This document shows, piece after piece, positions 8,477 to 17,853 of a stretch of DNA of 64,000 bases. The DNA comes from Verrucomicrobiales bacterium (GTDB taxonomy: Bacteria; Verrucomicrobiota; Verrucomicrobiia; Limisphaerales; J093). The position numbers were made by a program, and so were the translations under genes. Position 1 is the first letter of the stretch. Each line of letters begins with the position of its first letter. The notes under the pieces are model-generated. The model was not told the origin of the DNA. It worked only from the letters and a program-made list of their open reading frames with translations, and ran no database searches. Location of the stretch: assembly GCA_024233215.1 (NCBI GenBank), contig JACKPW010000027.1:1-64000 (forward strand), written 5' to 3'.

Positions 8477-9950
8477 GGGGTTGGGGAAGGGGTGGGAGGT
8501 CGTCCTTGGGCAGATAGGCCGGAGGCAGACCGGTGGTGGCGTATTGGCGGAGGATCTTCTGCAACAGAGGCGCCATCCCGGAGGCCGGTTCGGTGGTGGG
8601 CGCGTCGATGAGGGCGGGTTTGGGGGCGCGCTGGCCCTCGGCATTGCGGGCCTTGTCCAGGGATAGAGCCGGGCCAGGAGAGTGCCGGAGAGGGATCGAC
8701 GAGGTGGACGTGGCTCAGGTCCCAGGCGGCGTAACGGACGTGGACGCGGGCGAAGTGACGGTAGCGGGAAGGGATTTCGAAGCGGCGCCCCAGGAGGCTC
8801 AAGGTGCCGTCACTGCGGCGCTGGGGAGCGGTGATTTCGGCGGTGAAGGCCTCGCGGAGGGCGTCACCGGAGAAGTGGGACGGCCGACATCACGGCCTTC
8901 GAGGAAGCATTGGAGGGGCGTGCGCTGCCCGAGTTCGCGGTGAGGGCGGCGTTGGTATTCGATTTCGAGCCAGGCGAGGTGGCCTCGTTGAGTTGGGCGA
9001 GGGTGAGGTCAGGGGACCCCTTCGAGCATGGGCAGGAGGCGGCCTTCGACCTGGTTCCACCAGGTTTCCTGCTTGCCGTTCTGGTAGGGGAGAAGGGCAG
9101 CGTGAGTTCGTGCAGGATGCCCAGCCGTTCGAGGCCCTGGCGGGTCTCGGCGGCGATCATGGCCGAGCCGTTGTCGCTCATGAGCGCGCGGGGCAGGCCG
9201 CGTTTCTGAAAGGCCTGGCCCAGGCCGTGAACCAGTTCCTCGGCCCTTCGGTGAGAGTACCACTGGGCATGGCAGCCGAGGCGGGAGTGATCGTCGAGGA
9301 TGCCCAGCAGAAGCGGATAGGCCCACTGGCCGTTGGCCAGGAGCACGCGCACCGAGCCGTGGTGGAAGTCCAGATGCCAGAGAGCGTTGACATACTCGCT
9401 CTGGTAACTGCGCACCTCGCGGGCCTCGTGGCGGGTCTCGGCCTGGCGGGCGCCGGGACTCCTGGCCGGCCCCGCCGGGGCGCTTGATCATGCCGTGGGC
9501 TTGGAGGAAGCGCTTGACCGAAGCGTAGGGAGGATGGGCCCACTGGCCGGATCGGCTTCCAGACGCACGGCGAGGTTGTCGGCGTGGAGTTGGTAGGTCC
9601 AACTGGGATGTTCCCGATACTGGGTGCTCAACCACTCGGCGGCCCGGGAGGAGATGGCCCGATGGGTGCCCTGATCGGAGCGCGGGCGCCAGGTGAGCGC
9701 CTGGACCGGATCGCGGGCCGCCCGGGCGGCATAAATGCCAACGCTCGATGGTGGAAGGCCGAAGTGCACCGGCTGGCCGGTGACCGGGTGCCGCCAGGAC
9801 TCGGCGGCCAGAACTCGGAGTTGCGCCTGAAGTTCCCCCGGCGCCGGCGGGCGGCCAGCAGTTGGCCCACCACGCCGAAGCGAAAGCGGGCCCACCGCTC
9901 GGGAGTGCGAGCACAACTCGGATCAGTGAGAGAAGCGGCGTCGTTCATTT
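8470..9950 (-). pseudogene. rve-fold DDE transposase, frameshifted
   Basis: Fragments in alternating minus-strand frames make up a whole transposase. The N-terminal DNA-binding part includes RVLAAESWRHPVTGQPVHFG, AAEWLSTQYREHPSWTYQLH and PYASVKRFLQAHGMIKRPGG. The catalytic core has the first Asp in NALWHLDFHHGSVRVLLANG, DDHSRLGCHAQW, the second in PRALMSDNGSAMIAAETRQG, and the final Glu in PYQNGKQETWW. A beta-barrel-like C-terminal part follows (SLLGRRFEIPSRYRHFARVH, YAAWDLSHVHLVDP), then LLQKILRQYATTGLPPAYLP before the ATPase start. Four or more single-base frame changes are needed. Catalytic residues are all present, so decay is by indels, not by loss of motifs. Confidence 0.75.
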
Positions 9951-10634
9951 TTGGCGCCCATCGGTGGCGACGCGCTCCTTGTATTGACCCCCCGCACCAT
10001 CGGGCCAGTGGCATCCTCTGCGGGAAAATCCGCCCCCTCACATAACGACCTCCGCGACGGTGGAAACGGTGGTGATCGGGCTGAGCCATCGCAGCAACTT
10101 GACCAGTCCGTCGGGGGGTATCGACGGGGAAACGCTCGCACCATCCCAGCGGCACCTGCTCCGACGACAACGGCGGGATGAAACGGCCGCGGGCGACCTT
10201 CCAGAAGGCGGTGGCCAGGAAGTGCTCCGCCCACCACTGCCGCCATCGTGCCACCGTTCGCCGGTCGATCTCCGGCACGACCCGGCGCAACTGCGCCAAA
10301 CGGTCCGGCTTGAGTCCCTGGTGCAGCGCCGTCTTGAGCACCACCAGGAAACCGACATGGACCTTGCGCCCGAGGAACCGCACCGACGGGGGCGTGTGGC
10401 GTCGCCGGCAACCGTCCCGGTCGCAGCAGAAGCTCTGGCGCTTGGTCCACTCTTCGGGGCCACCGCGGGGTTTGCGCGCGTAATGAGCCTGGTGGAGCAC
10501 CCCCTCGGCGCAGTGCCTGCACCCTCCTGCCCGCACCCGCTGCGGTAATGCCTCAGTTATGCCCGGTTGCCCGAGGTGGGTGCCGAGTTCTTTTTTTCTT
10601 GTGGTGTATGTATGTTGTATGGCATACATGTCTC

Positions 10635-10982
10635 ATGCCTGCTCGCCCGCGTGCCGCCGACACTCTTCACCGGGAGTTCCTCGATCAACTCGCCGCCCTC
10701 TGGCCACCTTTCAAAGGCTCGCTGACCGAGGTGCGCAAGCCCTGCATCCGTCCCAACTGCCCCGCCTGTGCGCGCGGCGACAAACATCCCGCCTTCCTCT
10801 GGACCTTCCGCGCCCAGGGTCGCCGGCACTGTCTCTACGTTCCCGCTGAGTTGGTCGCGCAAGTCCGCCAGGGCTTGGACAACGGCCGCCGTCTCGAGGA
10901 GTGGCTGGCGGAACTGGGACCGACCTGGTTGCGCGGCTGGCGGCAGCAACGGGATGCGGCCCCAAGGAAATCGAAAGGCTGA
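10635..10982 (+). CDS. DUF6788-like IS66 accessory protein
   Basis: A 115-residue protein starting MPARPRAADTLHREFLDQL. It contains the motif FKGSLTEVRKPCIRPNCPAC followed by ARGDKHPAFLWTFRAQGRRH and YVPAELVAQVRQGLDNGRRL. The KGSLxExRxxC...PNCxCxxG...YVP pattern matches DUF6788 as I know it, a small protein frequently encoded in or beside IS66-like elements. The Cys residues may bind zinc. I chose the ATG at 10635 because the upstream in-frame codons come from the terminal repeat and a hydrophobic stretch with no family match. It ends two bases before the start of the transposase reading. It is the one intact frame in the IS. Confidence 0.7.
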   Translation: MPARPRAADTLHREFLDQLAALWPPFKGSLTEVRKPCIRPNCPACARGDKHPAFLWTFRAQGRRHCLYVPAELVAQVRQGLDNGRRLEEWLAELGPTWLRGWRQQRDAAPRKSKG

Positions 10983-10984
10983 GC

Positions 10985-12395
10985 CCACGAGTCTTCATCG
11001 CCTCAACTACTGTCCGCAGTGTCTCCAGAAGCAGCAGGAGATCGATCGGCTGCGCGAGGAGAACGCCCGCCTTAAAGGCCGGCTCCGTTACCAAGAGCGT
11101 AGCGCCCGGAAGGTCCTTCGGTTCCTCCACCCCCTCGGCGAAAGTCCCGATCAAGCCGAGTGCAGCGCCGGACCAACCGCCGCGCCGGGGCGGTGCCCGC
11201 CCCGGTCATCAGGGGCACGGGCGTGGAACGGTGAGCGCTGCCCAAAGCCGACCGGGTGCAGCGGATTCCGGTTGGCCCGCATTGTCCCCAGTGCGGAGGA
11301 CCGCTGCAGGACAAAGGCGTCGCCGCGCGCAGCGTGCTCGACGTGGAACCCTTGCGGCGCCAGACCCTCCACTATCAGCTAGAACAGAAGTATTGTCCCC
11401 ACTGTCGTCAGGCCGTCTCCGCACGAGCGCCGGGGTTCTGCCGCGGCACCTGCTGGGCAACCGGCTGCTGGCGCATGTCGCGGTGCAGCACTATGTCCAC
11501 GGGGTGACACTGGGGCAGTTGGAAAGCCAGTTGCACGTGGGCTACGGCACCCTGATGGGGGCGTTGCATCAGCTGGCCCGCCGCTTGGAACCGGTGATTG
11601 AACGACTGGTCCGGGAGTATCGCCAGGCCCCAGTCAAGCACGCCGATGAGACCGGGTGGCGGACCGACGGGCGCAACGGCTACGCCTGGCTCTTCTGCAC
11701 CGACACGATCAGTCTGTTTCGCTTTCGGCAGACCCGTTCCGCCCAGGTCGCCCACCAGGTGCTGGGGGACCCGGCGATTGGGCGGGGTGCTGGTGGTGGA
11801 CCGTTACCACGGCTACAACCGGTCTCCTGCGCCCTCCAGTGCTGCTATGCGCACTTGTTACGAGACGTGGGGGACCTGGAGAAGGAGTTCCCCGATCAGC
11901 CCGAGATCCAGCGATTTGTGGCCGCCCTGGCTCCGCTCCTGGCCCGGGCGATGCACTTGCGGGGATTGCAACTGACCCCAGCGCAATTCCGGAAGCAAGC
12001 CGCTCAGACCCGCGCCGAGATCAAGCGGTGACGAAGGCCCAGGCTCAACACCCGGCCATTCAGAAATTCCAGAATATCTTCCGCGAAAAGGGCCACCGGC
12101 TCTACCACTGGGCGAAGAACCGGGACATCCCGCCGACAATAACCGCGCCGAGCGGGAACTGCGCCCCCTGGTCATTGCCCGCAAGATCAGTTTCGGCTCC
12201 CAGTCCGAAGCGGGCGCACGTACGCGGGAAGTCTTGATGAGTGTGCTTCACACGATGCGCAAGCGCACCGGGGATGTCACCGCAACCTTCCAAGACGCCT
12301 TGGATCGTTTGATCCAAGAACCTCAACTCGATCTCTACCCACTGCTCTTCCGCTGCGACTCCTCCTGATTCCCCCGCCTGCCGGGCATAACTGAG
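10985..12395 (+). pseudogene. IS66-family transposase, about seven frameshifts
   Basis: Read across frames: a leucine-zipper-like QEIDRLREENARLKGRLRYQ, PRRGGARPGHQGHGRG, a zinc-binding HCPQCGGPLQDKG and YCPHCRQAV, HLLGNRLLAHVAVQHYVHGV, the first catalytic Asp in VKHADETGWRTDGRNGYAWL, the second in GVLVVDRYHGYNR, then CYAHLLRDVGDLEKEF, and the Glu in NNRAERELRPLVIARKISFG with the tail LMSVLHTMRKRTGD. The domain order is exactly that of IS66 TnpC. Frame changes fall near 11100, 11245, 11430, 11778, 11820, 12027 and 12135. There are no large deletions and all key residues are present. Confidence 0.85.
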
Positions 12396-12520
12396 GCATT
12401 ACCCGCTGCGCCAGTTCTTCATCGACGCATTCGAGCAACCGGTATAGGCACTGGTCCGCCGGCTGTTTCCGGCACCCGTTCTCTGCCGCTTTTGAGCCCA
12501 CAACCCAAAGCGCATAGAAC

Positions 12521-12552
12521 AAGTCCCCGCGGGGCAAGCCTCGCGGGGACTT
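12521..12552. terminator. Strong 11-bp hairpin
   Basis: AAGTCCCCGCG (12521-12531) pairs perfectly with CGCGGGGACTT (12542-12552) around a 10-base loop. No T-run follows on either strand, so factor-independent termination is uncertain. It separates the decayed transposon from the cupin/SDR genes. Confidence 0.45.
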
Positions 12553-12646
12553 CATCCTCCCTTCTCGCCCGCTTCCCAATCACCCAAATCGAGGGTGCCC
12601 CCTGCCTTTCCCTCACCCACCTTGATCAGCATCCACTGCGCCAGCC

Positions 12647-13162
<516 letters not shown>

Positions 13163-13175
13163 CGTAGGCCGGTCC

Positions 13176-13922
13176 TCACAGTTCCTGGGAAGTCGGGCGG
13201 AAGAGAATCTCGTTCACATCCACGTCTTCCGGTTGAGTGATGGCGAAAAGCACACAGCGGGCGAACGAATCGGCCGGAATGGCGTAGCCTTGGTAGAACG
13301 CCTGGATGGCGGGGCCGGCATCCGGGTCGGTGATGTGGTTCGGCAGCTCGGTGGCGACCGCACCGGGGGAAATGATTGTGGTGCGGATGTTGTAGGGCTT
13401 CACTTCCTGGCGCAGACCTTCGGAAATGACGCGAACGGCATGTTTGGTCGCGCAGTACACGGTGCCGGCGGGGGTCACCTTGTGTCCCGCCACCGAGGAG
13501 ACGTTGATGATGTGGCCGGACTTCTGGCTCTGCATGTGGGGCAACGCCGCTGCGATCCCATACAGGACACCCTTGATGTTGATGTCGATCATGTTGTCCC
13601 ACTCGTCCATCTTGAGGCGCTCGAGCGGGGATTGCTGCATGAGGCCGGCGTTGTTGATCACGATGTCAACCCGACCGAACTTCTCGACTGCGGCGTCGAC
13701 CAAGTTCTTCACCTGCTCCTGCTGGGTCACATCGGTGGCGAGGGCGAAGGCTTTGCCGCCATTGCTGGACAGCTCGTCCACAAGAGCCTGCAGGCGGTCA
13801 GCGCGGCGGGCACCGAGCACGACGATTGCCCCCTCGGCGGAAAGAAGCCGGGCGGTGGCTTCGCCGAGTCCGCTGCTCGCTCCGGTGATGACGACGACTT
13901 TTCCTTTGATGTTGTTGTTCAT
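13176..13922 (-). CDS. SDR-family oxidoreductase
   Basis: A 248-residue classical short-chain dehydrogenase/reductase. The NAD(P)-binding TGASSGLGEATARLL motif is near residue 15, followed by GARRADRLQALVDEL (the Arg pair favours NADP), DIVINNAGLMQQSPL, the catalytic Ser in HIINVSSVAG, and YCATK supplying Tyr and Lys. The C-terminus ISPGAVATELPNHI is the usual PG motif. I chose the ATG at 13922 (MNNNIKGKVVVITG); the frame stays open upstream into the end of the AraC gene, and an ATG two codons earlier (13928) is also possible. It precedes the cupin gene by 13 bases, and an AraC-type regulator lies just upstream on the same strand. The substrate is not predictable from sequence. Confidence 0.92.
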   Translation of the reverse strand: MNNNIKGKVVVITGASSGLGEATARLLSAEGAIVVLGARRADRLQALVDELSSNGGKAFALATDVTQQEQVKNLVDAAVEKFGRVDIVINNAGLMQQSPLERLKMDEWDNMIDINIKGVLYGIAAALPHMQSQKSGHIINVSSVAGHKVTPAGTVYCATKHAVRVISEGLRQEVKPYNIRTTIISPGAVATELPNHITDPDAGPAIQAFYQGYAIPADSFARCVLFAITQPEDVDVNEILFRPTSQEL

Positions 13923-14011
13923 GGTCATGATTTCTTGATGTTGGTGTTGTTCTACTTGGACGGGCTTGGAGCCCGGCCAGGAAATCCTGGGGTCGTGTTC
14001 CTGCCAGGGGG

Positions 14012-15040
14012 TCACGCGGCGGTGCCGGTCACGCAATGACGGCTGCGCCATGCTCCCGGTGAAGTGCCTTCCCAGGTCTGGAAGGCCCGGAAGAACGAGT
14101 TAGCATCCTCGAATCCCAGCAGGAAGGCGGTTTCGTTCAGCTCGACGGTGCTGTGCCGCAGGTAATGGCGTGCCAGCTCTCGGCGGGTTTCCTCGACCAG
14201 TTGCTGAAAAGTGAGGGCGGCATCGGTAAGGCGACGCTGCAGGGTCCGCGGACTCATGCAGAGTTCCCGGGCAACCTGCTGCAAGGTTGGGCGTTTGCCT
14301 GCGAGAGAGCGTTTCAGGGTATGCCTGACCTGAACGCCAACGTTCCCGGCGATGGTGCGTTCCTGAAGTTCAGCTTCCAACTGGGCACCGATCGCCTGCA
14401 GCAACTCTTCATTCTCGGTAACGAACGGGCGGTCGAGGTCACAGTTCCGAAAGATCAGGGCGTTGCGGGAGGATTTGAACCGCACGCGGCAGCCGAAGTG
14501 GTGTTCCAACAACTCCCGGTTCTGGATGGGGCGGGTGAGTTCCAGCCTCAGCGGGGTGATCTGTTCCTCGGTCCCGCGATGGCCAATCCCCAGAATCCAG
14601 GACAGCACCAGGTCGACCATCACGTTGGGTTGCGCTGCCTCCGCTTGGAGGTAGACAAACTCCACCGAGGCTTCGTCCCCTGAGGTGCGAACGCGGATTT
14701 CTTCGGGGCAGGTCAGCCGTTTGTAGCGTCCAATGCGCTGCAAGGCATCGCGGAAGGTGCGACTGCAAACGGCGGCGATGGCGGTGGGTTGGTAGCGTTC
14801 GAGCCGGGGCTCGGCACCCAGCTTCAAGCCAATGGCGGGATCGGGGCTGGTCTCGCCGATAGCCCGCCAGAGCGCAAACAGCTCAGTGGTCGTGACGTAG
14901 ATCTTGTCCTGCTGGAAAAAGCCCGTCGGCAGTTCGGCCCGGCGCAACACGGCGGGCAGGGAGACTTCATGCTCCCTGAGCTGCCGGGCCAGCAGGCTTG
15001 GAACCTTGAATCGGTCGGTCATGACTTTGGTCGCTGTCAC
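14012..15040 (-). CDS. AraC-family transcriptional regulator (Arabinose_bd type)
   Basis: A 342-residue regulator. The N-terminal ~190 residues (LARQLREHEVSLPAVLRRAE, FALWRAIGETSPDPAIGLKL) are the 'Arabinose_bd' effector domain; that name does not imply arabinose binding. The C-terminal ~100 residues are a double helix-turn-helix: RPTLQQVARELCMSPRTLQR, then ELARHYLRHSTVELNETAFL and LLGFEDANSFFRAFQTWEGT with the GFxxxSxFxRxFxxWxGxxP signature. It lies 90 bases upstream of the SDR gene on the same strand and is divergent from the GH127 gene, with 189 bases between the two starts. It could therefore control either side, but regulation of the SDR-cupin pair is the usual arrangement. Confidence 0.9.
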   Translation of the reverse strand: MTATKVMTDRFKVPSLLARQLREHEVSLPAVLRRAELPTGFFQQDKIYVTTTELFALWRAIGETSPDPAIGLKLGAEPRLERYQPTAIAAVCSRTFRDALQRIGRYKRLTCPEEIRVRTSGDEASVEFVYLQAEAAQPNVMVDLVLSWILGIGHRGTEEQITPLRLELTRPIQNRELLEHHFGCRVRFKSSRNALIFRNCDLDRPFVTENEELLQAIGAQLEAELQERTIAGNVGVQVRHTLKRSLAGKRPTLQQVARELCMSPRTLQRRLTDAALTFQQLVEETRRELARHYLRHSTVELNETAFLLGFEDANSFFRAFQTWEGTSPGAWRSRHCVTGTAA

Positions 15041-15229
15041 GGTTCCAAGGTAGCGTGGGGCGGGATTCTGTCACTAGCAGGACATGCCAATGTGCTCGCA
15101 GAACGCGCCAGTCCACTCAGCTACCTCCGACGATTCCCTGGCATCGAGTGTCGCCCGGATCATCTGGATTGCCGCCTGCGCCGGGAGTTTTGGCTTGGTG
15201 GGGTTGAGTGGGCCGTGGAGATTCACAGC
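15041..15229. promoter_or_regulatory. Divergent intergenic region between araC-type gene and GH127 gene
   Basis: 189 bases between two outward-facing start codons must contain both promoters and probably the regulator's binding sites. No clear -35/-10 pair or inverted operator could be picked out by eye. Confidence 0.4.
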
Positions 15230-17683
15230 ATGATGAAGCATGCGATTGCGCTCTGCCTTGCCGCCTGGTGCGCGGTTGCCTCTGCCCAGCCCGTGGCGAC
15301 GAGGGTTCAACAGCCGCTGACCGTCAACGAAGTGCCGGAGCTGCGTGGATACTTGGGAGAGCGCTGGCAGGCCAACCGGACGGGGTCGTTGCATGAGTTC
15401 GACATCGAGAAATACGTGGGAATGGTGGAGGAGCGCCAGCACCGGGATTGGTGGTGGATCGGCGAGCAGGTTGGAAAATGGATCGAGAGCGCGGTGCTTT
15501 CTTCCGCTCACTCCGACAAGGGACTGCGGGAAGAGGCGGAACGGATGCTGCGGCGGGTGATCGCAAGCCAGGAACCGGGTGGCTATGTGGGCATTACGGC
15601 CCGGGACATGCGGACGCCTGCGAAGCCGTTGCGAGGGATGGATCCCTACGAGCTTTACTTTACCCTGCACGCCTTCATTACCGCCTACGAACAGTGGGGC
15701 GACCAGGAGGCGCTGCGGGCCGCGGAACGACTGGGCGACTATTTCGTTTCGTCCATCGCGCCCGGCAAGGCCGAGTTCTGGCCGGGCAAGCTGCGCCCGC
15801 CTGCCAACCGTGGTGAAGTGCTGGCTGGGCAGAGTGAGATTGCCGGGCACTCCGTGCATTACTCCTGGGAAGGGACGTTGTTGATCGATCCGATGACCCG
15901 CCTGGCGCAGGTCACGGGCAACCGCAAATATGCGGACTGGAGCCAGTGGGTGGCCGGCAGAATCGACCGGTGGAGCGGGTGGAACAGCTTTTCCAAGCTC
16001 GACGAAGTGGCGGCCGGAACGATGGGCATTCATGAGGTGCAACCCTACGTGCATTCGCACACGTTCCAGATGAATTTCCTGGGTTTTCTGAGGCTCTACG
16101 AGTTCTTCGGGGATGCGTCCTACCTTCGCAAGGTTGCGGGCGCCTGGGACGACATTGCCTCGCGCCAGATGTACATCACCGGCGGTGTGAGCGTGGCGGA
16201 GCATTATGAAGCTGGGCATATCAAGCCAGTGTCCGGCCATGCCGTGGAGACGTGTGCCACCATGTCCTGGCTGCAGGTCACACAGTATCTGCTGGAGTTG
16301 ACCGGGGACTCGAAATACGCCGATGCGATGGAAAGGCTGTTGTGGAACCACGTCTTTGCGTCGCAGGCCATCGATGGTGACAGCTACCGATATCATACGC
16401 CGCCGAACGGTCAAAAGCCGGCCGGCTATTTCCACGGTCCGGACTGCTGCACCTCGAGTGGGCATCGTCTGGTGTCGCTCATGCCCACGTTTCTCTACGG
16501 CAAGGATGACCAGGGGGTGTTTGTCAACCAATACGGTGCGACCACGGCGGAGGTGACCCTGTCGGATGGCCGGGTGATCCGGTTGCGCCAGGAAACGGAG
16601 TATCCGGAGTCGTCGACGGTGACGATCACCGTGGACTCCACGTTGGAGGCGCCGACCGCGATCCGTTTGCGGCTTCCCGGTTGGTGTGGGCAACCCGAAG
16701 TCCGCGTGAACGGCGTTTCGCAGAATGAGCTGACACCGGGCAGCTACCTGAGCATCGAACGGTCCTGGAAACGTGGCGACCTGATCCTGCTGGAGTTTCC
16801 GATGGAACTGAAGTGGGTGCGCTCCGACGCGCCATGGCGCACGGTGGAAACGCGGCTACCGGGGGGCGAGATCATGCACCAGCCTGTGCCTGGAGACACG
16901 CCGCCATGGGCGCTCACGCGCGGCCCGGTCGTCTACGCCGTGGACACACTCTGGTGGAGTGGTTCGAGACTTCCCCCTCCAGAAAACGCGGGGGGAGATC
17001 TCGCCGTGGTGCCGGATTTGTCCCATGTCAAGAAGGTGCCGAAGCCGGATGGCATCGTGGGTCCCGCCTACGAAGTGGCGTTCGTGGAAACCTCTGGAGA
17101 ATCGGTGCGCACGCTGATGGTGCCATTCACAAATATCGGGCGTTGGTATCGTCCAGGGCAGGCAAAACCCAATCCGCAGGATGCGGCCTATTCCTATGCC
17201 GTTTGGCTACAGGGAGCGGATTCACCCGCCTTTAAGGAGCGGATGATGGCCGTGGCGCAAGCAAAGGAGAAGTACGCGCATGCGGTGGACTACGTCCTCA
17301 TTGGTGACGGAAAATCCGAGGCGAGCCACCGAGTCCAAGGAGGATCCGTGGGCAAGTTCCAGGAGAGAACCTACCGCGACGGGAGCGACTTCAGCTACAC
17401 CCTGAAGATGCGGCCAGGGAAGGATGGAAAGCTGGTGGTCATGTATTGGGGAGGGGACATCGGGCGGGTGTTTGACGTGCTTGCCAACGACCGGGTGCTT
17501 CGAACCCAACGCCTTCAGGACAACCGTCCGGGCGAGTTCTATGAAGAGGTCTATGACGTTCCTTGGGAATTGATCCGAGGCCGGACGGATGATTACGGTC
17601 AGCCAGTGGAGCGTGTGAGCATCCGTTTCAAGAGCCGCACGCAGGATGTGGCGGGCGGGATCTTTGGGCTGAGAATGGAGTGA
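15230..17683 (+). CDS. Secreted GH127-family glycosidase (beta-L-arabinofuranosidase-like)
   Basis: An 817-residue protein. Residues 1-20 form a signal peptide (MMKHAIALCLAAWCAVASAQ). The catalytic alpha/alpha barrel spans ~35-430 and a beta-sandwich follows. Known GH127 enzymes use a zinc-bound cysteine: here HAVETCATMSW supplies the Glu and Cys ligands and GPDCCTSSGHRL the Cys-Cys pair that includes the nucleophile. The C-terminal ~200 residues (from about VGSVGKFQERT... SFSYTLKM, MYWGGDIGRVFDVLANDRVL) resemble the DUF4986/DUF6805 accessory domains often attached to this family. The frame is open 147 codons upstream, but the ATG at 15230 gives the signal peptide. It is divergent from an AraC-type regulator. 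The predicted role is release of L-arabinofuranose from plant or algal glycans outside the cytoplasm; the exact substrate is inference. Confidence 0.9.
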   Translation: MMKHAIALCLAAWCAVASAQPVATRVQQPLTVNEVPELRGYLGERWQANRTGSLHEFDIEKYVGMVEERQHRDWWWIGEQVGKWIESAVLSSAHSDKGLREEAERMLRRVIASQEPGGYVGITARDMRTPAKPLRGMDPYELYFTLHAFITAYEQWGDQEALRAAERLGDYFVSSIAPGKAEFWPGKLRPPANRGEVLAGQSEIAGHSVHYSWEGTLLIDPMTRLAQVTGNRKYADWSQWVAGRIDRWSGWNSFSKLDEVAAGTMGIHEVQPYVHSHTFQMNFLGFLRLYEFFGDASYLRKVAGAWDDIASRQMYITGGVSVAEHYEAGHIKPVSGHAVETCATMSWLQVTQYLLELTGDSKYADAMERLLWNHVFASQAIDGDSYRYHTPPNGQKPAGYFHGPDCCTSSGHRLVSLMPTFLYGKDDQGVFVNQYGATTAEVTLSDGRVIRLRQETEYPESSTVTITVDSTLEAPTAIRLRLPGWCGQPEVRVNGVSQNELTPGSYLSIERSWKRGDLILLEFPMELKWVRSDAPWRTVETRLPGGEIMHQPVPGDTPPWALTRGPVVYAVDTLWWSGSRLPPPENAGGDLAVVPDLSHVKKVPKPDGIVGPAYEVAFVETSGESVRTLMVPFTNIGRWYRPGQAKPNPQDAAYSYAVWLQGADSPAFKERMMAVAQAKEKYAHAVDYVLIGDGKSEASHRVQGGSVGKFQERTYRDGSDFSYTLKMRPGKDGKLVVMYWGGDIGRVFDVLANDRVLRTQRLQDNRPGEFYEEVYDVPWELIRGRTDDYGQPVERVSIRFKSRTQDVAGGIFGLRME

Positions 17684-17853
17684 GTGTCTGTGTGGGATGG
17701 GCTTGCGGAAGAGGCCGCCCGCGCCTCGGAATCGACCGTTGCCCCGCCTGACGGGTCCGGGAGGTGGGCGGCTTGGGCCGTGGAGCCCCACCTTGGCGAC
17801 CGCGTCGGCTCCGACCGGAATCTCTCCAAAGAGTAGGGCCAGCGTGGCAGTCG

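Larger units (their letters stand above)
10545..12403 (+). mobile_element. IS66-family element with 22-bp perfect IRs and 8-bp target duplication
   Basis: The left end begins GTAATGCCTCAGTTATG at 10545 and the right end (12382-12403) is its exact reverse complement over 22 bases. The flanks 10537-10544 and 12404-12411 are both CCGCTGCG. A GTAA terminus and 8-bp duplications are typical of IS66. Length is 1859 bp. Contents are a DUF6788-like accessory gene and a transposase. The perfect ends and duplication indicate a recent insertion, which conflicts with the many frameshifts in its transposase. Confidence 0.95.
6524..12480 (-). mobile_element. Decayed four-gene transposon (rve transposase plus two ATPases), split by IS66
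   Basis: Read 5' to 3' on the minus strand, the module comprises a zinc-ribbon protein (interrupted at 10545 by IS66), an rve-fold transposase, an ExeA/TniB-like ATPase and a RecA-fold AAA_25-type ATPase with a winged-helix tail. I know this combination as a mobile unit in Planctomycetes, Verrucomicrobia and Myxobacteria. The transposase-ATPase pairing is like that of Mu, Tn552 and Tn7-like elements. All four genes carry several frameshifts, so none gives one long frame. I could not find terminal inverted repeats, so the limits are approximate. Confidence 0.65.
9930..12480 (-). pseudogene. Transposon zinc-ribbon protein, interrupted by IS66
   Basis: Without IS66 the minus strand reads CVDEELAQRVRAGG, then CRHCAEGVLHQAHYARKPRG, a cysteine-rich SFCCDRDGCRRRHTPPSVRF, GRKVHVGFLVVLKTALHQGL, and later RWRQWWAEHFLATAFWKVAR. 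Two CxxC-type pairs indicate a zinc ribbon. I recall this family sitting at the head of rve-transposase/ATPase transposons. IS66 (10545-12403) separates the first ~12-40 residues from the rest, with an 8-bp duplication. The exact start is unclear: the frame runs up to about 12579 but passes through a hairpin at 12521-12552, so initiation downstream of the hairpin is more likely. Confidence 0.65.

Noticed and set aside
15074..16693. A 539-codon antisense frame in the GH127 gene
   Set aside because: Shadow of a gene with complete family motifs; no protein features of its own.
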